DNA from: Streptomyces echinatus | GTDB lineage: Bacteria > Actinomycetota > Actinomycetes > Streptomycetales > Streptomycetaceae | Direction of reading: 5' to 3' | Length of the DNA: 64,000 nucleotides | Assembly (NCBI RefSeq): GCF_014203595.1 | Contig: NZ_JACHJK010000015.1 | Span: 207,099-271,098 of the forward strand | Shown here: piece after piece, positions 30,953-38,890 of the stretch | Layout of the letters: each line of letters opens with the position of its first letter | How positions within the stretch are numbered: the first letter of the stretch is position 1 | Position numbers and translations under genes: made by a program | The notes under the pieces: model-generated | The model's database searches: none | Told to the model about the DNA's origin: nothing | What the model saw: only the letters and a program-made list of their open reading frames with translations

Positions 30953-33772
30953 GTGATCCGTGACGACGCCCTGGACGCGCTGCCCGTGCGCTCCGCCCTG
31001 CCGGCCCTGACCGACGCCCTGGAGGAGGCCGGCACCGCCGTGCTCGTGGCGCCGCCCGGCACCGGGAAGACGACGCTGGTGCCGCTCGTGCTGGCGGGTC
31101 TGGTCGGGGGTGGACCCGAGCGGCGGGTCGTGGTGGCCGAGCCGCGGCGGATCGCGGCGCGGGCGGCGGCCCGGCGGATGGCGTGGCTGCTGGGCGAGCA
31201 GCCCGGCCGGAGCGTCGGCTTCACGGTGCGCGGCGAGCGGGCCGTGGGGCGGCACACGCGCGTGGAGGTCGTGACGACCGGTGTCCTGCTCCAGCGGCTC
31301 CAGCGCGACCAGGAGCTGGCCGGGGTGGACGTGGTCGTCCTCGACGAGTGCCACGAGCGGCATCTGGACGCCGACACGGTGGCCGCGTTCCTGTGGGACG
31401 TCCGGCAGACGCTGCGGCCGGAACTGCGGCTGGTGGCCGCGTCGGCGACCACGGACGCCGAGGGGTGGGCGGCTCTGCTCGGCGGGGCGCCGGTGGTCGA
31501 GGCGGCGGGTACGGCCCATCCGGTGGAGGTGGTGTGGGCTCCGCCGGCCCGTCCGGTGCGGCCGCCGCACGGGATGCGGGTGGATCCGGCGCTGCTGGCG
31601 CAGGTGGCGTCGGTGGTACGGCGGGCGCTGGCCGAGCGGGAGGGTGACGTGCTGTGCTTCCTGCCCGGTGTGGGCGAGATCGCGCGCGTGGCGGGCCTGC
31701 TGGGGGATCTCGGCGGTGTCGAGGTGCTCCAGGTGCACGGGCGGGCGCCGGCCGCGGTGCAGGACGCGGTGCTGACGGCCGGGCGGCGGCGGCGGGTGGT
31801 GCTGGCGACGTCCGTGGCGGAGTCGTCGCTGACCGTGCCCGGGGTGCGGGTGGTGGTCGACTCCGGGCTGGCACGGGAGCCTCGCGTGGATCATGCGCGG
31901 GGGCTGAGCGGGCTGACCACCGTGCGGGCGTCGCGGGCGGCCGGGCGGCAGCGGGCGGGGCGGGCCGGGCGTGAGGCGCCGGGGGCGGTGTACCGGTGCT
32001 GGGCGGAGGCCGAGGACGGCCGTCTGCCGGCTTATCCGGCGCCCGAGATCAAGGTGGCCGACCTGACCGCGTTCGCACTCCAGACCGCCTGCTGGGGCGA
32101 TCCGGACGCCTCCGGGCTGGCGTTGCTGGATCCGCCGCCGGGCGGGGCGATGGCGGCGGCGCGGGAGGTGCTGTCGGCCGTGGGAGCGGTGGACTCCGCC
32201 GGACGGGCCACGGAGGTCGGGGTCCGGCTGGCCCGGCTGGGGGTGCATCCCCGGCTGGGGCGGGCGCTGCTGGACACCGCCGGTGAGGGGGCCGCGGTCG
32301 TCGCACTGCTCTCCGAGGAGGTGCCGCGGGAGTACGGCGACGATCTCGCCGGGGCGCTGCGGCGTGCGCGGGGTGGCGGTGACGCCTACGCGGGGCGGTG
32401 GGCCACGGAGGTGCGGCGGCTGCGGGCCGTCTCGGCGGAGTTCGCCCACCCGCCCGCCCAAGACCGTCCCCCACAGGTGAGCGCCGAAGCGGGACCGACC
32501 ACCGGAACCGGGGAACGCGCCCCCTCGGAGCGCACCGAGGCGGCGGGCCGGGGCGAGGCCGCCGAGGAGCGGGACCGGGTTGGACCCGCCGAGCCGGACC
32601 GGGCTGGCCCCGCCGAGCCGGACCGGGTTGGACCTGGCGAGCGGACGGACCCCGGGGAGCAGGCGGAGGGGCGTGACCGGGAGGCGTCCACCGGGCTACC
32701 GGCCCGCACAGGGTCCGTCCAGGGGAGGGGCCGGGCCGGGTCTGCCGGGCGGCGGGGGCCGGTGGGGGCCGGCGAGGGGCGTGGTGGTGCGGAGGGTGTC
32801 GGGGGCGGGGTGGCCGGGGGCGTCGCCGCCCTCGCCTTTCCCGAGCGGGTCGCCAGGCTCGACGGCGGGTCGTATCTCATGGCGTCCGGGACGCGGGCCG
32901 AACTGTCCGACGGGTCCGCGCTGCGGAGCGCTCCCTGGATCGTCGTGGCCGTCGCCGACCGCCCCTCGGGCAGGGGCCACGCGCGCGTGCTGCTCGGAGC
33001 CGCCGTGGACGAGGAGGTGGCGCGGGCCGCCGCCCGGCCCCTGCTCGGCGAGCGGGACGAGGTGCACTGGGCCGACGGGGACGTCGTGGCCCGGCACGTC
33101 GAGCGGCTGGGCGCCATCGAGCTGGCCGTACGCCCCCTCCGGGACGCCGACCCGGCGCTGGTCCGTGACGCCCTGCTGGAAGGCCTCCGCCGGGAGGGGT
33201 TCGGGCTGCTCCGGTGGTCGCCGGAGGCCGAGGTGCTGCGGCAGCGGCTGGCGTTCCTGCGTGCCACGCTCGGGGAGCCGTGGCCGGACGTGGCGGACGA
33301 CGCGCTCCACGCGCGCGTGGACGAGTGGCTGGAGCCCGAGCTGAGCAGGGCGCGGCGGCGGGCCGACCTCGCCCGGATCGACGCCGGGCAGGCGCTCGGG
33401 CGGCTGCTGCCCTGGGCGAGCGGGGAGGCCGCCCGGCTGGACGAGCTGGCGCCCGAGCGGATCGCCGTACCGAGCGGGTCCCGGATCCGGATCGACTATG
33501 GGGATCCCGGGCGGCCGGTCCTCGCCGTGAAGCTGCAGGAGATGTTCGGGCTGCGGGAGACGCCGGCCGTGGCGGGCGTGCCGCTGCTCGTGCATCTGCT
33601 CTCCCCCGCCGGGCGGCCCGCCGCCGTCACGGCCGACCTCGCCTCCTTCTGGCGGGACGGCTACCGCGCCGTACGGGCGGAACTGCGCGGCCGGTATCCC
33701 AAGCACCCGTGGCCCGAGGACCCGGCGACCGCCGAGCCCACCCGGCACACCAGCGCCCGGCTCAGGCGCTGA
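30953..33772 (+). CDS. hrpB: HrpB-type ATP-dependent helicase with a low-complexity insert
   Basis: The protein has about 939 residues. DExH helicase motifs are in order: Walker A LVAPPGTGKTTLVPLVLAGL near residue 32, DECHERHLDADT, SATTDAEGW, and motif VI with RQRAGRAGREAPGAVYR. The C-terminal HrpB domain follows (EVLRQRLAFLRATLGEPWPD, VDEWLEPELSRARRRADLAR, PKHPWPEDPATAEPT). Between about residues 505 and 620 lies an insert of charged and Gly/Ala-rich sequence, with three copies of D-R-V/A-G-P-A-E-P. GTG 30953 follows GGGGGC and fits the family N-terminus IRDDALDALPVRSALPAL. The gene ends inside the convergent DUF3068 gene by 11 bp. Confidence 0.92.
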   Translation: MIRDDALDALPVRSALPALTDALEEAGTAVLVAPPGTGKTTLVPLVLAGLVGGGPERRVVVAEPRRIAARAAARRMAWLLGEQPGRSVGFTVRGERAVGRHTRVEVVTTGVLLQRLQRDQELAGVDVVVLDECHERHLDADTVAAFLWDVRQTLRPELRLVAASATTDAEGWAALLGGAPVVEAAGTAHPVEVVWAPPARPVRPPHGMRVDPALLAQVASVVRRALAEREGDVLCFLPGVGEIARVAGLLGDLGGVEVLQVHGRAPAAVQDAVLTAGRRRRVVLATSVAESSLTVPGVRVVVDSGLAREPRVDHARGLSGLTTVRASRAAGRQRAGRAGREAPGAVYRCWAEAEDGRLPAYPAPEIKVADLTAFALQTACWGDPDASGLALLDPPPGGAMAAAREVLSAVGAVDSAGRATEVGVRLARLGVHPRLGRALLDTAGEGAAVVALLSEEVPREYGDDLAGALRRARGGGDAYAGRWATEVRRLRAVSAEFAHPPAQDRPPQVSAEAGPTTGTGERAPSERTEAAGRGEAAEERDRVGPAEPDRAGPAEPDRVGPGERTDPGEQAEGRDREASTGLPARTGSVQGRGRAGSAGRRGPVGAGEGRGGAEGVGGGVAGGVAALAFPERVARLDGGSYLMASGTRAELSDGSALRSAPWIVVAVADRPSGRGHARVLLGAAVDEEVARAAARPLLGERDEVHWADGDVVARHVERLGAIELAVRPLRDADPALVRDALLEGLRREGFGLLRWSPEAEVLRQRLAFLRATLGEPWPDVADDALHARVDEWLEPELSRARRRADLARIDAGQALGRLLPWASGEAARLDELAPERIAVPSGSRIRIDYGDPGRPVLAVKLQEMFGLRETPAVAGVPLLVHLLSPAGRPAAVTADLASFWRDGYRAVRAELRGRYPKHPWPEDPATAEPTRHTSARLRR

Positions 33773-34754
33773 CCGGCTCGGGCTCCTCGGTCGGGCCGGC
33801 CGCGGTGTCCCGCGGGCGGCGGGCGCGGGCCTCCAGGTACAGGGAGAGGGCGAGGAGCAGCAGGCCGAGGCCGAGGGAGCCCCAGGGGACGTAGGAAGTG
33901 AGCGTCAGGACCAAGGTGCGGTTGTGCTTCACCAGGGCGACCGTGTGGTCGATGTAGTCCTCGCGCATCTTCACGTGCCCGGCGAAGGCGGTGACCTTGG
34001 CCCGGCCGCCCAGCAGGGTGCCGCCGCGCAGCTCCTCCTTGTGGAGTTCCTCGCCGTAGACGGGGGCGCCGGTGACCGGTTCGACCCAGAACCTGCGGAC
34101 CGTGGTGTACCAGCGGGTGGTGCCCGTCCTGGCGACCGTCTCCGGTGTGATGCCCTGGACCGGCATGGTCTTGGGCATGGCCACCTTGGTCCAGGGGATG
34201 GTCTGCTCGAAGTAGTAGACCGTCAGGCCGCGGAAGTCCCGGGTTCCTCGGTAGTGGATGGGGCTGGTGGTGCGGGTCTGCGCGTCGAAGTACTCGTAGT
34301 CCCGTTTCTGCGTCAGGAAGGGCCACTTGAACTCGATGCCCTCGCGTCTCACCGGGTCGCCGTCGACCGACTCTCCGGTGGCGTGCACGGGGTCCTGGCT
34401 GTGGGCGTCGAAGATGTACCGCTCGGGCACCTTGGAGACCATCTTGCCGTCGGGGCCCTGGACGTAGGACAGGCTGTCCCAGACGACGACCGGCCGCCCC
34501 GCCGTCCGCTCGATCTTCTTCGCGGCCTCCACGTCGCCCTTGAGGGTCTGCACGATGGTGACCTTGGAGACCTTCCTCGCGCGCATGGTGCCGTAGTCGA
34601 GGAGGGTGGCGTCCTTGGCCTCCAGGACCATGTCCTGGTACTCGTTCGCGGGGATGCGGGCCACGCGCGGGAAGGTGTACCAGCGCAGCAGCGGGGACAG
34701 CGCCGCGCAGAACACGGCGCAGGCGAGCAGGACCAGGCTTGCCTTGCGGCGCAT
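33762..34754 (-). CDS. DUF3068 domain-containing membrane-anchored protein
   Basis: The protein has 330 residues. An N-terminal hydrophobic helix (ASLVLLACAVFCAALSPLLR) and a C-terminal helix (TLVLTLTSYVPWGSLGLGLL) bracket a large extracytoplasmic domain. That domain has the DUF3068 pattern: RYIFDAHSQDPVHATGESVD, IEFKWPFLTQKRDYEYFDAQ, YYFEQTIPWTKVAMP and RRFWVEPVTGAPVYGEELHK. This looks like a porin-like/PorA-related envelope family typical of actinobacteria; function unknown. It overlaps the hrpB 3' end on the opposite strand and is followed 28 bp upstream by a small membrane protein gene. Confidence 0.85.
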   Translation of the reverse strand: MRRKASLVLLACAVFCAALSPLLRWYTFPRVARIPANEYQDMVLEAKDATLLDYGTMRARKVSKVTIVQTLKGDVEAAKKIERTAGRPVVVWDSLSYVQGPDGKMVSKVPERYIFDAHSQDPVHATGESVDGDPVRREGIEFKWPFLTQKRDYEYFDAQTRTTSPIHYRGTRDFRGLTVYYFEQTIPWTKVAMPKTMPVQGITPETVARTGTTRWYTTVRRFWVEPVTGAPVYGEELHKEELRGGTLLGGRAKVTAFAGHVKMREDYIDHTVALVKHNRTLVLTLTSYVPWGSLGLGLLLLALSLYLEARARRPRDTAAGPTEEPEPVSA

Positions 34755-34782
34755 TTCCGGCCTCCCTCCCGGACGGGCGCGG

Positions 34783-34917
34783 CTACGGGTGCGGGGGCAC
34801 CGTCGTCAGCAGCGGCTTGGGGGACGTCCGTCCCGACGACGGGCCCAGCGCGCCGATCAGGAGCACCAGGGCGAGCGCGAGGGCGAGGCCGGTCGCGGCG
34901 GCGATCAGGGCGCGCAT
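34783..34917 (-). CDS. small single-pass membrane protein, 44 residues
   Basis: A 44-residue frame MRALIAAATGLALALALVLL, then IGALGPSSGRTSPKPLLTTV and PPHP, has one hydrophobic helix and a short Pro/Ser-rich tail. GGGAGG lies eight bases before the ATG at 34915-34917. It lies 28 bp upstream of the DUF3068 gene, on the same strand, so the two may be cotranslated. Small size limits certainty; the ribosome site and membrane helix support it. Confidence 0.65.
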   Translation of the reverse strand: MRALIAAATGLALALALVLLIGALGPSSGRTSPKPLLTTVPPHP

Positions 34918-35029
34918 GCGGGGCCTCCCGGGGGACGGTCCGATGAACCGACTGGATTCTGATGGTTCGTCAGGTCGGGCACCGTAGCAACGGGCGGGCG
35001 AGATGAGAACAGCGGTGCACGCACGAACC

Positions 35030-35065
35030 AGGGCGCCCTCCCCGCCGGAGCGGGAAGGGCGCCCT
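35030..35065. terminator. hairpin after the lytic transglycosylase gene
   Basis: AGGGCGCCCTCCCCGC (35030-35045) pairs with GCGGGAAGGGCGCCCT (35050-35065) across a CGGA loop, with one mismatch in 16 bp. It lies 90 bp beyond the stop of the minus-strand lytic transglycosylase gene and 113 bp before the small membrane protein gene. Confidence 0.75.
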
Positions 35066-35155
35066 GTCACGATGCGTCACCCCGCCTGAGGCGACCCGGG
35101 AGACGCCGGTCTCCGGAGTGGCTTCCGGAGTCGGTGGCTTCCGGACGCGGCTGCC

Positions 35156-36952
35156 TCAGGAGGCGGTCGCGGAGGCGGACGGGTCCGGGGACGGGCTTTC
35201 CGGGGCGTCGGTGGCGGCCTCGACCTTCAGCTCCACGACGAGCGTCGCACCACCCGCGGTGGTGACGCGGAGCAGGAAGGTTCCCGTGGTGTCGTCGGCG
35301 TACAGCTTCGGCAGCGTGAGCAGGCCCTCGGCGTCGGTCCGGAGGCCGGTGAGCGTGCGTACGGCCTTGCCGTCGGCGTCCTTGAAGTAGGGGCCCTTGT
35401 CGTTCTCCATGGCGTCGGTCTCGGACTTGATCAAGGTGGCGGTGGTCTCGACCTTGTCCGCGACGGCGCCCTTGTACGTCGCCTTCACCTGGACCTGGTC
35501 GGCGAACTCGCCGCCCGGGGTGCAGGTCAGCGGGGCGTCGCCGGTGCGGGCCAGAGTGTCGGCGGCGCGCGCGGTGACGGTCGCCGTGTAGTCGACGCCC
35601 TTGACCGAGCGGCCCACGACGGCCGCGGTGACCTTGAAGTCGCCGGTCTTCTCGCCGGCCTGGAGCGCCGGGGCGAGCGCGACACCCTTGGCATCGGTGG
35701 CGACCGTGGCCACGCTCTCGCCGCCGGTGAAGGTGGCGTCCGTGTCTCCGGTGATGGTGAACCGGACCCTGATCTTGGCGACGGACTTGCCGGCCTTGGT
35801 CTCCGCGCGGGTGCCGATCCGCTCGGTGAAGGCGTCGCCGGCCATCGCCGCGAGCTTCTTCGTGCCGGCGTCCTCCAGGTGGTCCACCAGGTCGGTGTGG
35901 GTCGGCGGAGGCGACGGCGGTACGGGCGGCCGCGGCGGCTTGGGGTGGGGGGTCTCGTGGCCGCCGTTGTCGTTGCCGCCGTTGTCGCTTCCCCCCTTGT
36001 CGTCGTCGCCCTTGCCGTCGCCCTTGCCGTTGTCGTCCGCGGGCTTCTCGGGCTTGGGGGCCGGCTTGGTCCTCGGCGGCTGCGAGGGGCTCGGGGACGT
36101 GGTGCGGCCGGAGTCGTCGTCGCTGCGGTGCTCGGGCACGCCGCCGGAGCCGTCGGGGACGGAGTGGGTGCCCTTGCGGTAGTACTCCATCCAGTTCAGG
36201 ACCAGGTCGAGGTAGTCCTGCGAGTTGTTGTAGCTGAGGATCGCGCTGTGCAGGTCGGCCTCGTGGGCCAGGTCCCAGTCGTTGCGGCACAGGTAGTGGC
36301 CCGCGGCGAGCGCGGCGTCGTAGACGTTGTTGGGGTCCTTCTTGCCGTCCCCGTTGCCGTCGCGGCCGGCCCAGGCCCAGGTGGACGGGATGAACTGCAT
36401 GGGGCCGACGGCCTGGTCGTAGGTGCTGTTGCCGTCGTACGCGCCGTTGTCGGTGTCCGGGATGAGCGCGAAGCCGTTGCCGTCGAGCTGCGGGCCCAGG
36501 ATCCGGTGCAGGGTGGTGCCGTCGGCGTCGACCTGGCCGCCGCGGGCCTGCCCCGACTCGACGTTGCCGATGGCGGCGAGCAGTTGCCAGGGCATGTTGC
36601 AGCCGGGCTTGGAAGAGCGCAGTTCGGCGGCGGCCTTCTGGTACGCGTCCAGGACGGTGGCGGGGATGCCGCCCTCGGTCCTGCCGCCTACGGAGCCGGA
36701 GGGGCCGACGCTCGACGAGGGGCTGGGCCGGGGGCTGTTCAGCGGCGGCAGGTCCGTGTAGTAGGGCGAGTTGCCGGTGGCGTTGCCGTCGCCGTCCGGT
36801 ACGGAGGTGGCGGTGCCTGCCGTTGTCTGTCTGCCGGGGTCCTCGCCGGTCGCTCCCGGAGCCTGGGACGCGGAGAGAGCCGCGACCGCCACCGCGGCCG
36901 CGGCGGTGGTCGCCGCTCCCTTGCGCAGCCGCCTGCCGAAATGCGCCGCCAT
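35156..36952 (-). CDS. secreted lytic transglycosylase with long linker and C-terminal Ig-like domains
   Basis: The protein has 598 residues. After a signal peptide (RKGAATTAAAAVAVAALSAS) and a Pro/Ser linker, the transglycosylase domain spans about 85-260. It has MPWQLLAAIGNVESGQARGG with the catalytic Glu, VGPMQFIPSTWAWAGRDGNG, DPNNVYDAALAAGHYLCRND and ILSYNNSQDYLDLVLNWMEY. A second disordered Pro/Lys/Gly linker follows (DDNGKGDGKGDDDKGGSDNG). Two beta-sandwich-like domains then have repeated TDAKGVALAP / TDAEGLLTLP turns. Such enzymes cleave peptidoglycan between MurNAc and GlcNAc. ATG 36950-36952 has GGGAGGGG eight bases upstream. Confidence 0.88.
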   Translation of the reverse strand: MAAHFGRRLRKGAATTAAAAVAVAALSASQAPGATGEDPGRQTTAGTATSVPDGDGNATGNSPYYTDLPPLNSPRPSPSSSVGPSGSVGGRTEGGIPATVLDAYQKAAAELRSSKPGCNMPWQLLAAIGNVESGQARGGQVDADGTTLHRILGPQLDGNGFALIPDTDNGAYDGNSTYDQAVGPMQFIPSTWAWAGRDGNGDGKKDPNNVYDAALAAGHYLCRNDWDLAHEADLHSAILSYNNSQDYLDLVLNWMEYYRKGTHSVPDGSGGVPEHRSDDDSGRTTSPSPSQPPRTKPAPKPEKPADDNGKGDGKGDDDKGGSDNGGNDNGGHETPHPKPPRPPVPPSPPPTHTDLVDHLEDAGTKKLAAMAGDAFTERIGTRAETKAGKSVAKIRVRFTITGDTDATFTGGESVATVATDAKGVALAPALQAGEKTGDFKVTAAVVGRSVKGVDYTATVTARAADTLARTGDAPLTCTPGGEFADQVQVKATYKGAVADKVETTATLIKSETDAMENDKGPYFKDADGKAVRTLTGLRTDAEGLLTLPKLYADDTTGTFLLRVTTAGGATLVVELKVEAATDAPESPSPDPSASATAS

Positions 36953-37270
36953 AGAGTGAACCCCTCCCATGGACGCCCGCGCGTCCGTCACCTGCTCTGT
37001 CTGCCTCGCTCTGGTGTGACGGTTGACCCGGTGTTCTGGTTGCCCCTGTTCCGTCTTCAGTTCAGTGCGACGTGTGTACGACCGTGCGCCCGGCACGGCG
37101 CCGCAGGCGACCCTACGACAACTTGCTGTGAGCGGGCACCCGTTGACGCCCGGATTTCACCCTTTGGCCGACTGTGGCCGGGGAGAATCCGCTCGGACGG
37201 CGTCGCGCATACTGGGCGGAACCGATCACCGGCACCGGAGTCCGGGCCGTCGAACGCTGTGGAGGCTCCG
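36953..37270. other. 318-bp divergent promoter region
   Basis: This separates the lytic transglycosylase and DUF4184 genes. It holds the ribosome sites of both (CATGGGAGGGG and GTGGAGG) and some AT-rich spots near 37040-37080. Because related cell-wall lytic genes in Streptomyces can carry c-di-AMP riboswitches, I looked for that motif; a GGGTGAAATCCGGGCG stretch on the minus strand (around 37150-37165) is suggestive but the rest of the core is not recognisable. No gene. Confidence 0.5.
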
Positions 37271-38149
37271 TTGCCGTTCACGCTCAGCCATGCGGCGGCC
37301 GTGCTGCCCGCGATCCGCCGGGACGGCAGCGGCCGTGGCCGGCTGGTGCCGGCGGTGCTCGTCGCGGGCTCGTTCGCGCCCGACATGCCGTACTACGCGG
37401 CCGGGATCCTGCCGGGCGGGATGGAGTTCGGCGCGGTCACGCACGCGTTCGCCGGGGTCGCCACGGTCGACGTGCCCATCGCCTGGGCCCTCGCGGGGCT
37501 GTGGCTGCTGGTGCGGGAGCCGTTGCTCGCGCTGCTGCCGCGTGCCCGGCAGGGGCGCCCGGCCGCCCTGCTGCGCTGTGGCGTGCCCCGCGCGCGCGTC
37601 GGGGCCGCGTCGGCGGCGCGGTGGTACGGCTCCGCGATGGCCGGGGCGCTCAGCCATGTGGTGTGGGACGCGTTCACGCATCACGACCGGTGGGGCACAC
37701 GGCTGATTCCGGCCATCGGGCGGGCCCGTCCGGCGGGTGTGCCGCTGTTCACCTGGCTGCAGTACGGGTCGTCCGCGGCGGCTGCCGTGCTGATCGTGGT
37801 GTTCGTGGTGCGAGCGTTGCGGCGGGCGCCGGGCGTGGCACCGGTGGGGGTGCCCGTGCTGTCCGGGCGGGACCGGTGGTGGGCGTTCGCGGTGATCGGC
37901 TGCTGTGCGCTGGCCGGGGCGGCGCAGCGGGCGGCGCGGTGGCGGGAGCAGCGGGGTGCGGCCGGGCGGCCGTGGGAGCTGGTGCCCACCCTGTGCTTCG
38001 GGGTGGGCGCCGGGGTGGTCCTGGGGCTGCTGCTGTACGCCGTGGGGATCAGGGTCTGGCGTCCGGGGTCCGGTCCTGGGGATCCCGGGGATCCTGGGGA
38101 TCGCGCCGAGGTGGTCGGTGCCGGCCGGGGGCGGCCGGTCGCTCGGTGA
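37271..38149 (+). CDS. DUF4184 family membrane protein
   Basis: The protein has 292 residues. It starts LPFTLSHAAAVLPAIRR, the family N-terminus, from TTG 37271, with a perfect GGAGG five bases upstream. About six helices follow (ALSHVVWDAFTHHDRWGTRL carries conserved His/Asp residues, GSSAAAAVLIVVFVVRALRR, FGVGAGVVLGLLLYAVGI). DUF4184 resembles YdjM/metal-dependent membrane hydrolase families in its HxxxD and SHxxxD patterns, but activity is unknown. GTG 37259 is an alternative start. Its last 101 bp overlap the convergent hypothetical gene at 38049. Confidence 0.85.
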   Translation: MPFTLSHAAAVLPAIRRDGSGRGRLVPAVLVAGSFAPDMPYYAAGILPGGMEFGAVTHAFAGVATVDVPIAWALAGLWLLVREPLLALLPRARQGRPAALLRCGVPRARVGAASAARWYGSAMAGALSHVVWDAFTHHDRWGTRLIPAIGRARPAGVPLFTWLQYGSSAAAAVLIVVFVVRALRRAPGVAPVGVPVLSGRDRWWAFAVIGCCALAGAAQRAARWREQRGAAGRPWELVPTLCFGVGAGVVLGLLLYAVGIRVWRPGSGPGDPGDPGDRAEVVGAGRGRPVAR

Positions 38150-38468
38150 GGGACGCGACGAAGACGGTGAGGGTGGGCCGGGGGCGGGATCTCGGGACCA
38201 GGGTGAGCGTGAGGGCGAGATAGCCGCGGGCCAGGTCGGTCCACTGGCCCCAGTCGGGCAGGCGGGCCGGGCGGCCGGCGAGCGTGCGCCTCAGGCCCCT
38301 GGTGACGTTGCGGACGGCCGTTGCCAGGTCGGCCGGGATGCGGGCGGTGCTTGCGTCGGCCGCGAGGGCCGGGACCGGCGCGGCGGGCATGGCCTGCGCC
38401 GGGGCGGTGACCGCCCGGACCCCGGTGACTGCCTCGGGCGTCCGGCGGTGAAGCATGCGTATACCCAT
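38049..38468 (-). CDS. conserved hypothetical protein
   Basis: The frame gives 139 residues beginning MGIRMLHRRTPEAVTGVRAV. The central ADASTARIPADLATAVRNVT, GLRRTLAGRPARLPDWGQWT and DLARGYLALTLTLVPRSRPR look like a real globular segment with normal codon use. The C-terminal 35 residues are Arg/Pro-rich and overlap the DUF4184 gene on the other strand. Function unknown. The start is uncertain: ATG 38466-38468 is used, with ATG 38454-38456 and one further upstream as alternatives. Confidence 0.6.
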   Translation of the reverse strand: MGIRMLHRRTPEAVTGVRAVTAPAQAMPAAPVPALAADASTARIPADLATAVRNVTRGLRRTLAGRPARLPDWGQWTDLARGYLALTLTLVPRSRPRPTLTVFVASLTERPAAPGRHRPPRRDPQDPRDPQDRTPDARP

Positions 38469-38890
38469 GCCCGCAGTGTTGCGGCTGCCGGGGGTCGGGG
38501 GCGTTTTGGCGGGGGCCACGAGAGTGACGGATTCCTCCGGGGGTTCGGCCTGCTTGCTGCGGGTGGCGCAAGGGCCGAGGGGTCGCCGGCGGGGCCAGTG
38601 CTGCCGGGGGTACGTCGTGGAGGCGGGCCCCCCCCGCGATGTCTCGCGGTGGGTCCGGCACCGCGGGCATGCGTCGCGGCTGGGGAACCCTTCGCGGTCA
38701 CCGCGGGCCCGGCACCGGCGGGATGCGCCGTGGAGCTGATCGCCGTTGCGGCGGAGGAAACGGCGGAGCCCCCGGGCTCCGGCTGGGCGCGGGGCTCGGG
38801 GGCTCTGGGGTCGTGGAGGAGGCGGTGGTGTTGCCGCGGGTGGGTTGTTCCGGTCCGTGGCTCGCCGGCGCCCCCTCCGGCCCGGGGCGG
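38469..38890. other. 422-bp intergenic stretch downstream of polA
   Basis: G-rich sequence on the plus strand with a GGGCCCCCCCCGC run (near 38623) and a short GGAGCCC/GGGCTCC hairpin near 38765-38780 that may end polA transcripts. Frames are open on several strands but give only Gly/Arg-rich low complexity; no gene is supported. Confidence 0.5.

Noticed and set aside
36953..37270. c-di-AMP (ydaO-yuaA) riboswitch upstream of the lytic transglycosylase
   Set aside because: Only one core-like stretch is visible; the paired core elements and pseudoknot could not be recognised by eye.
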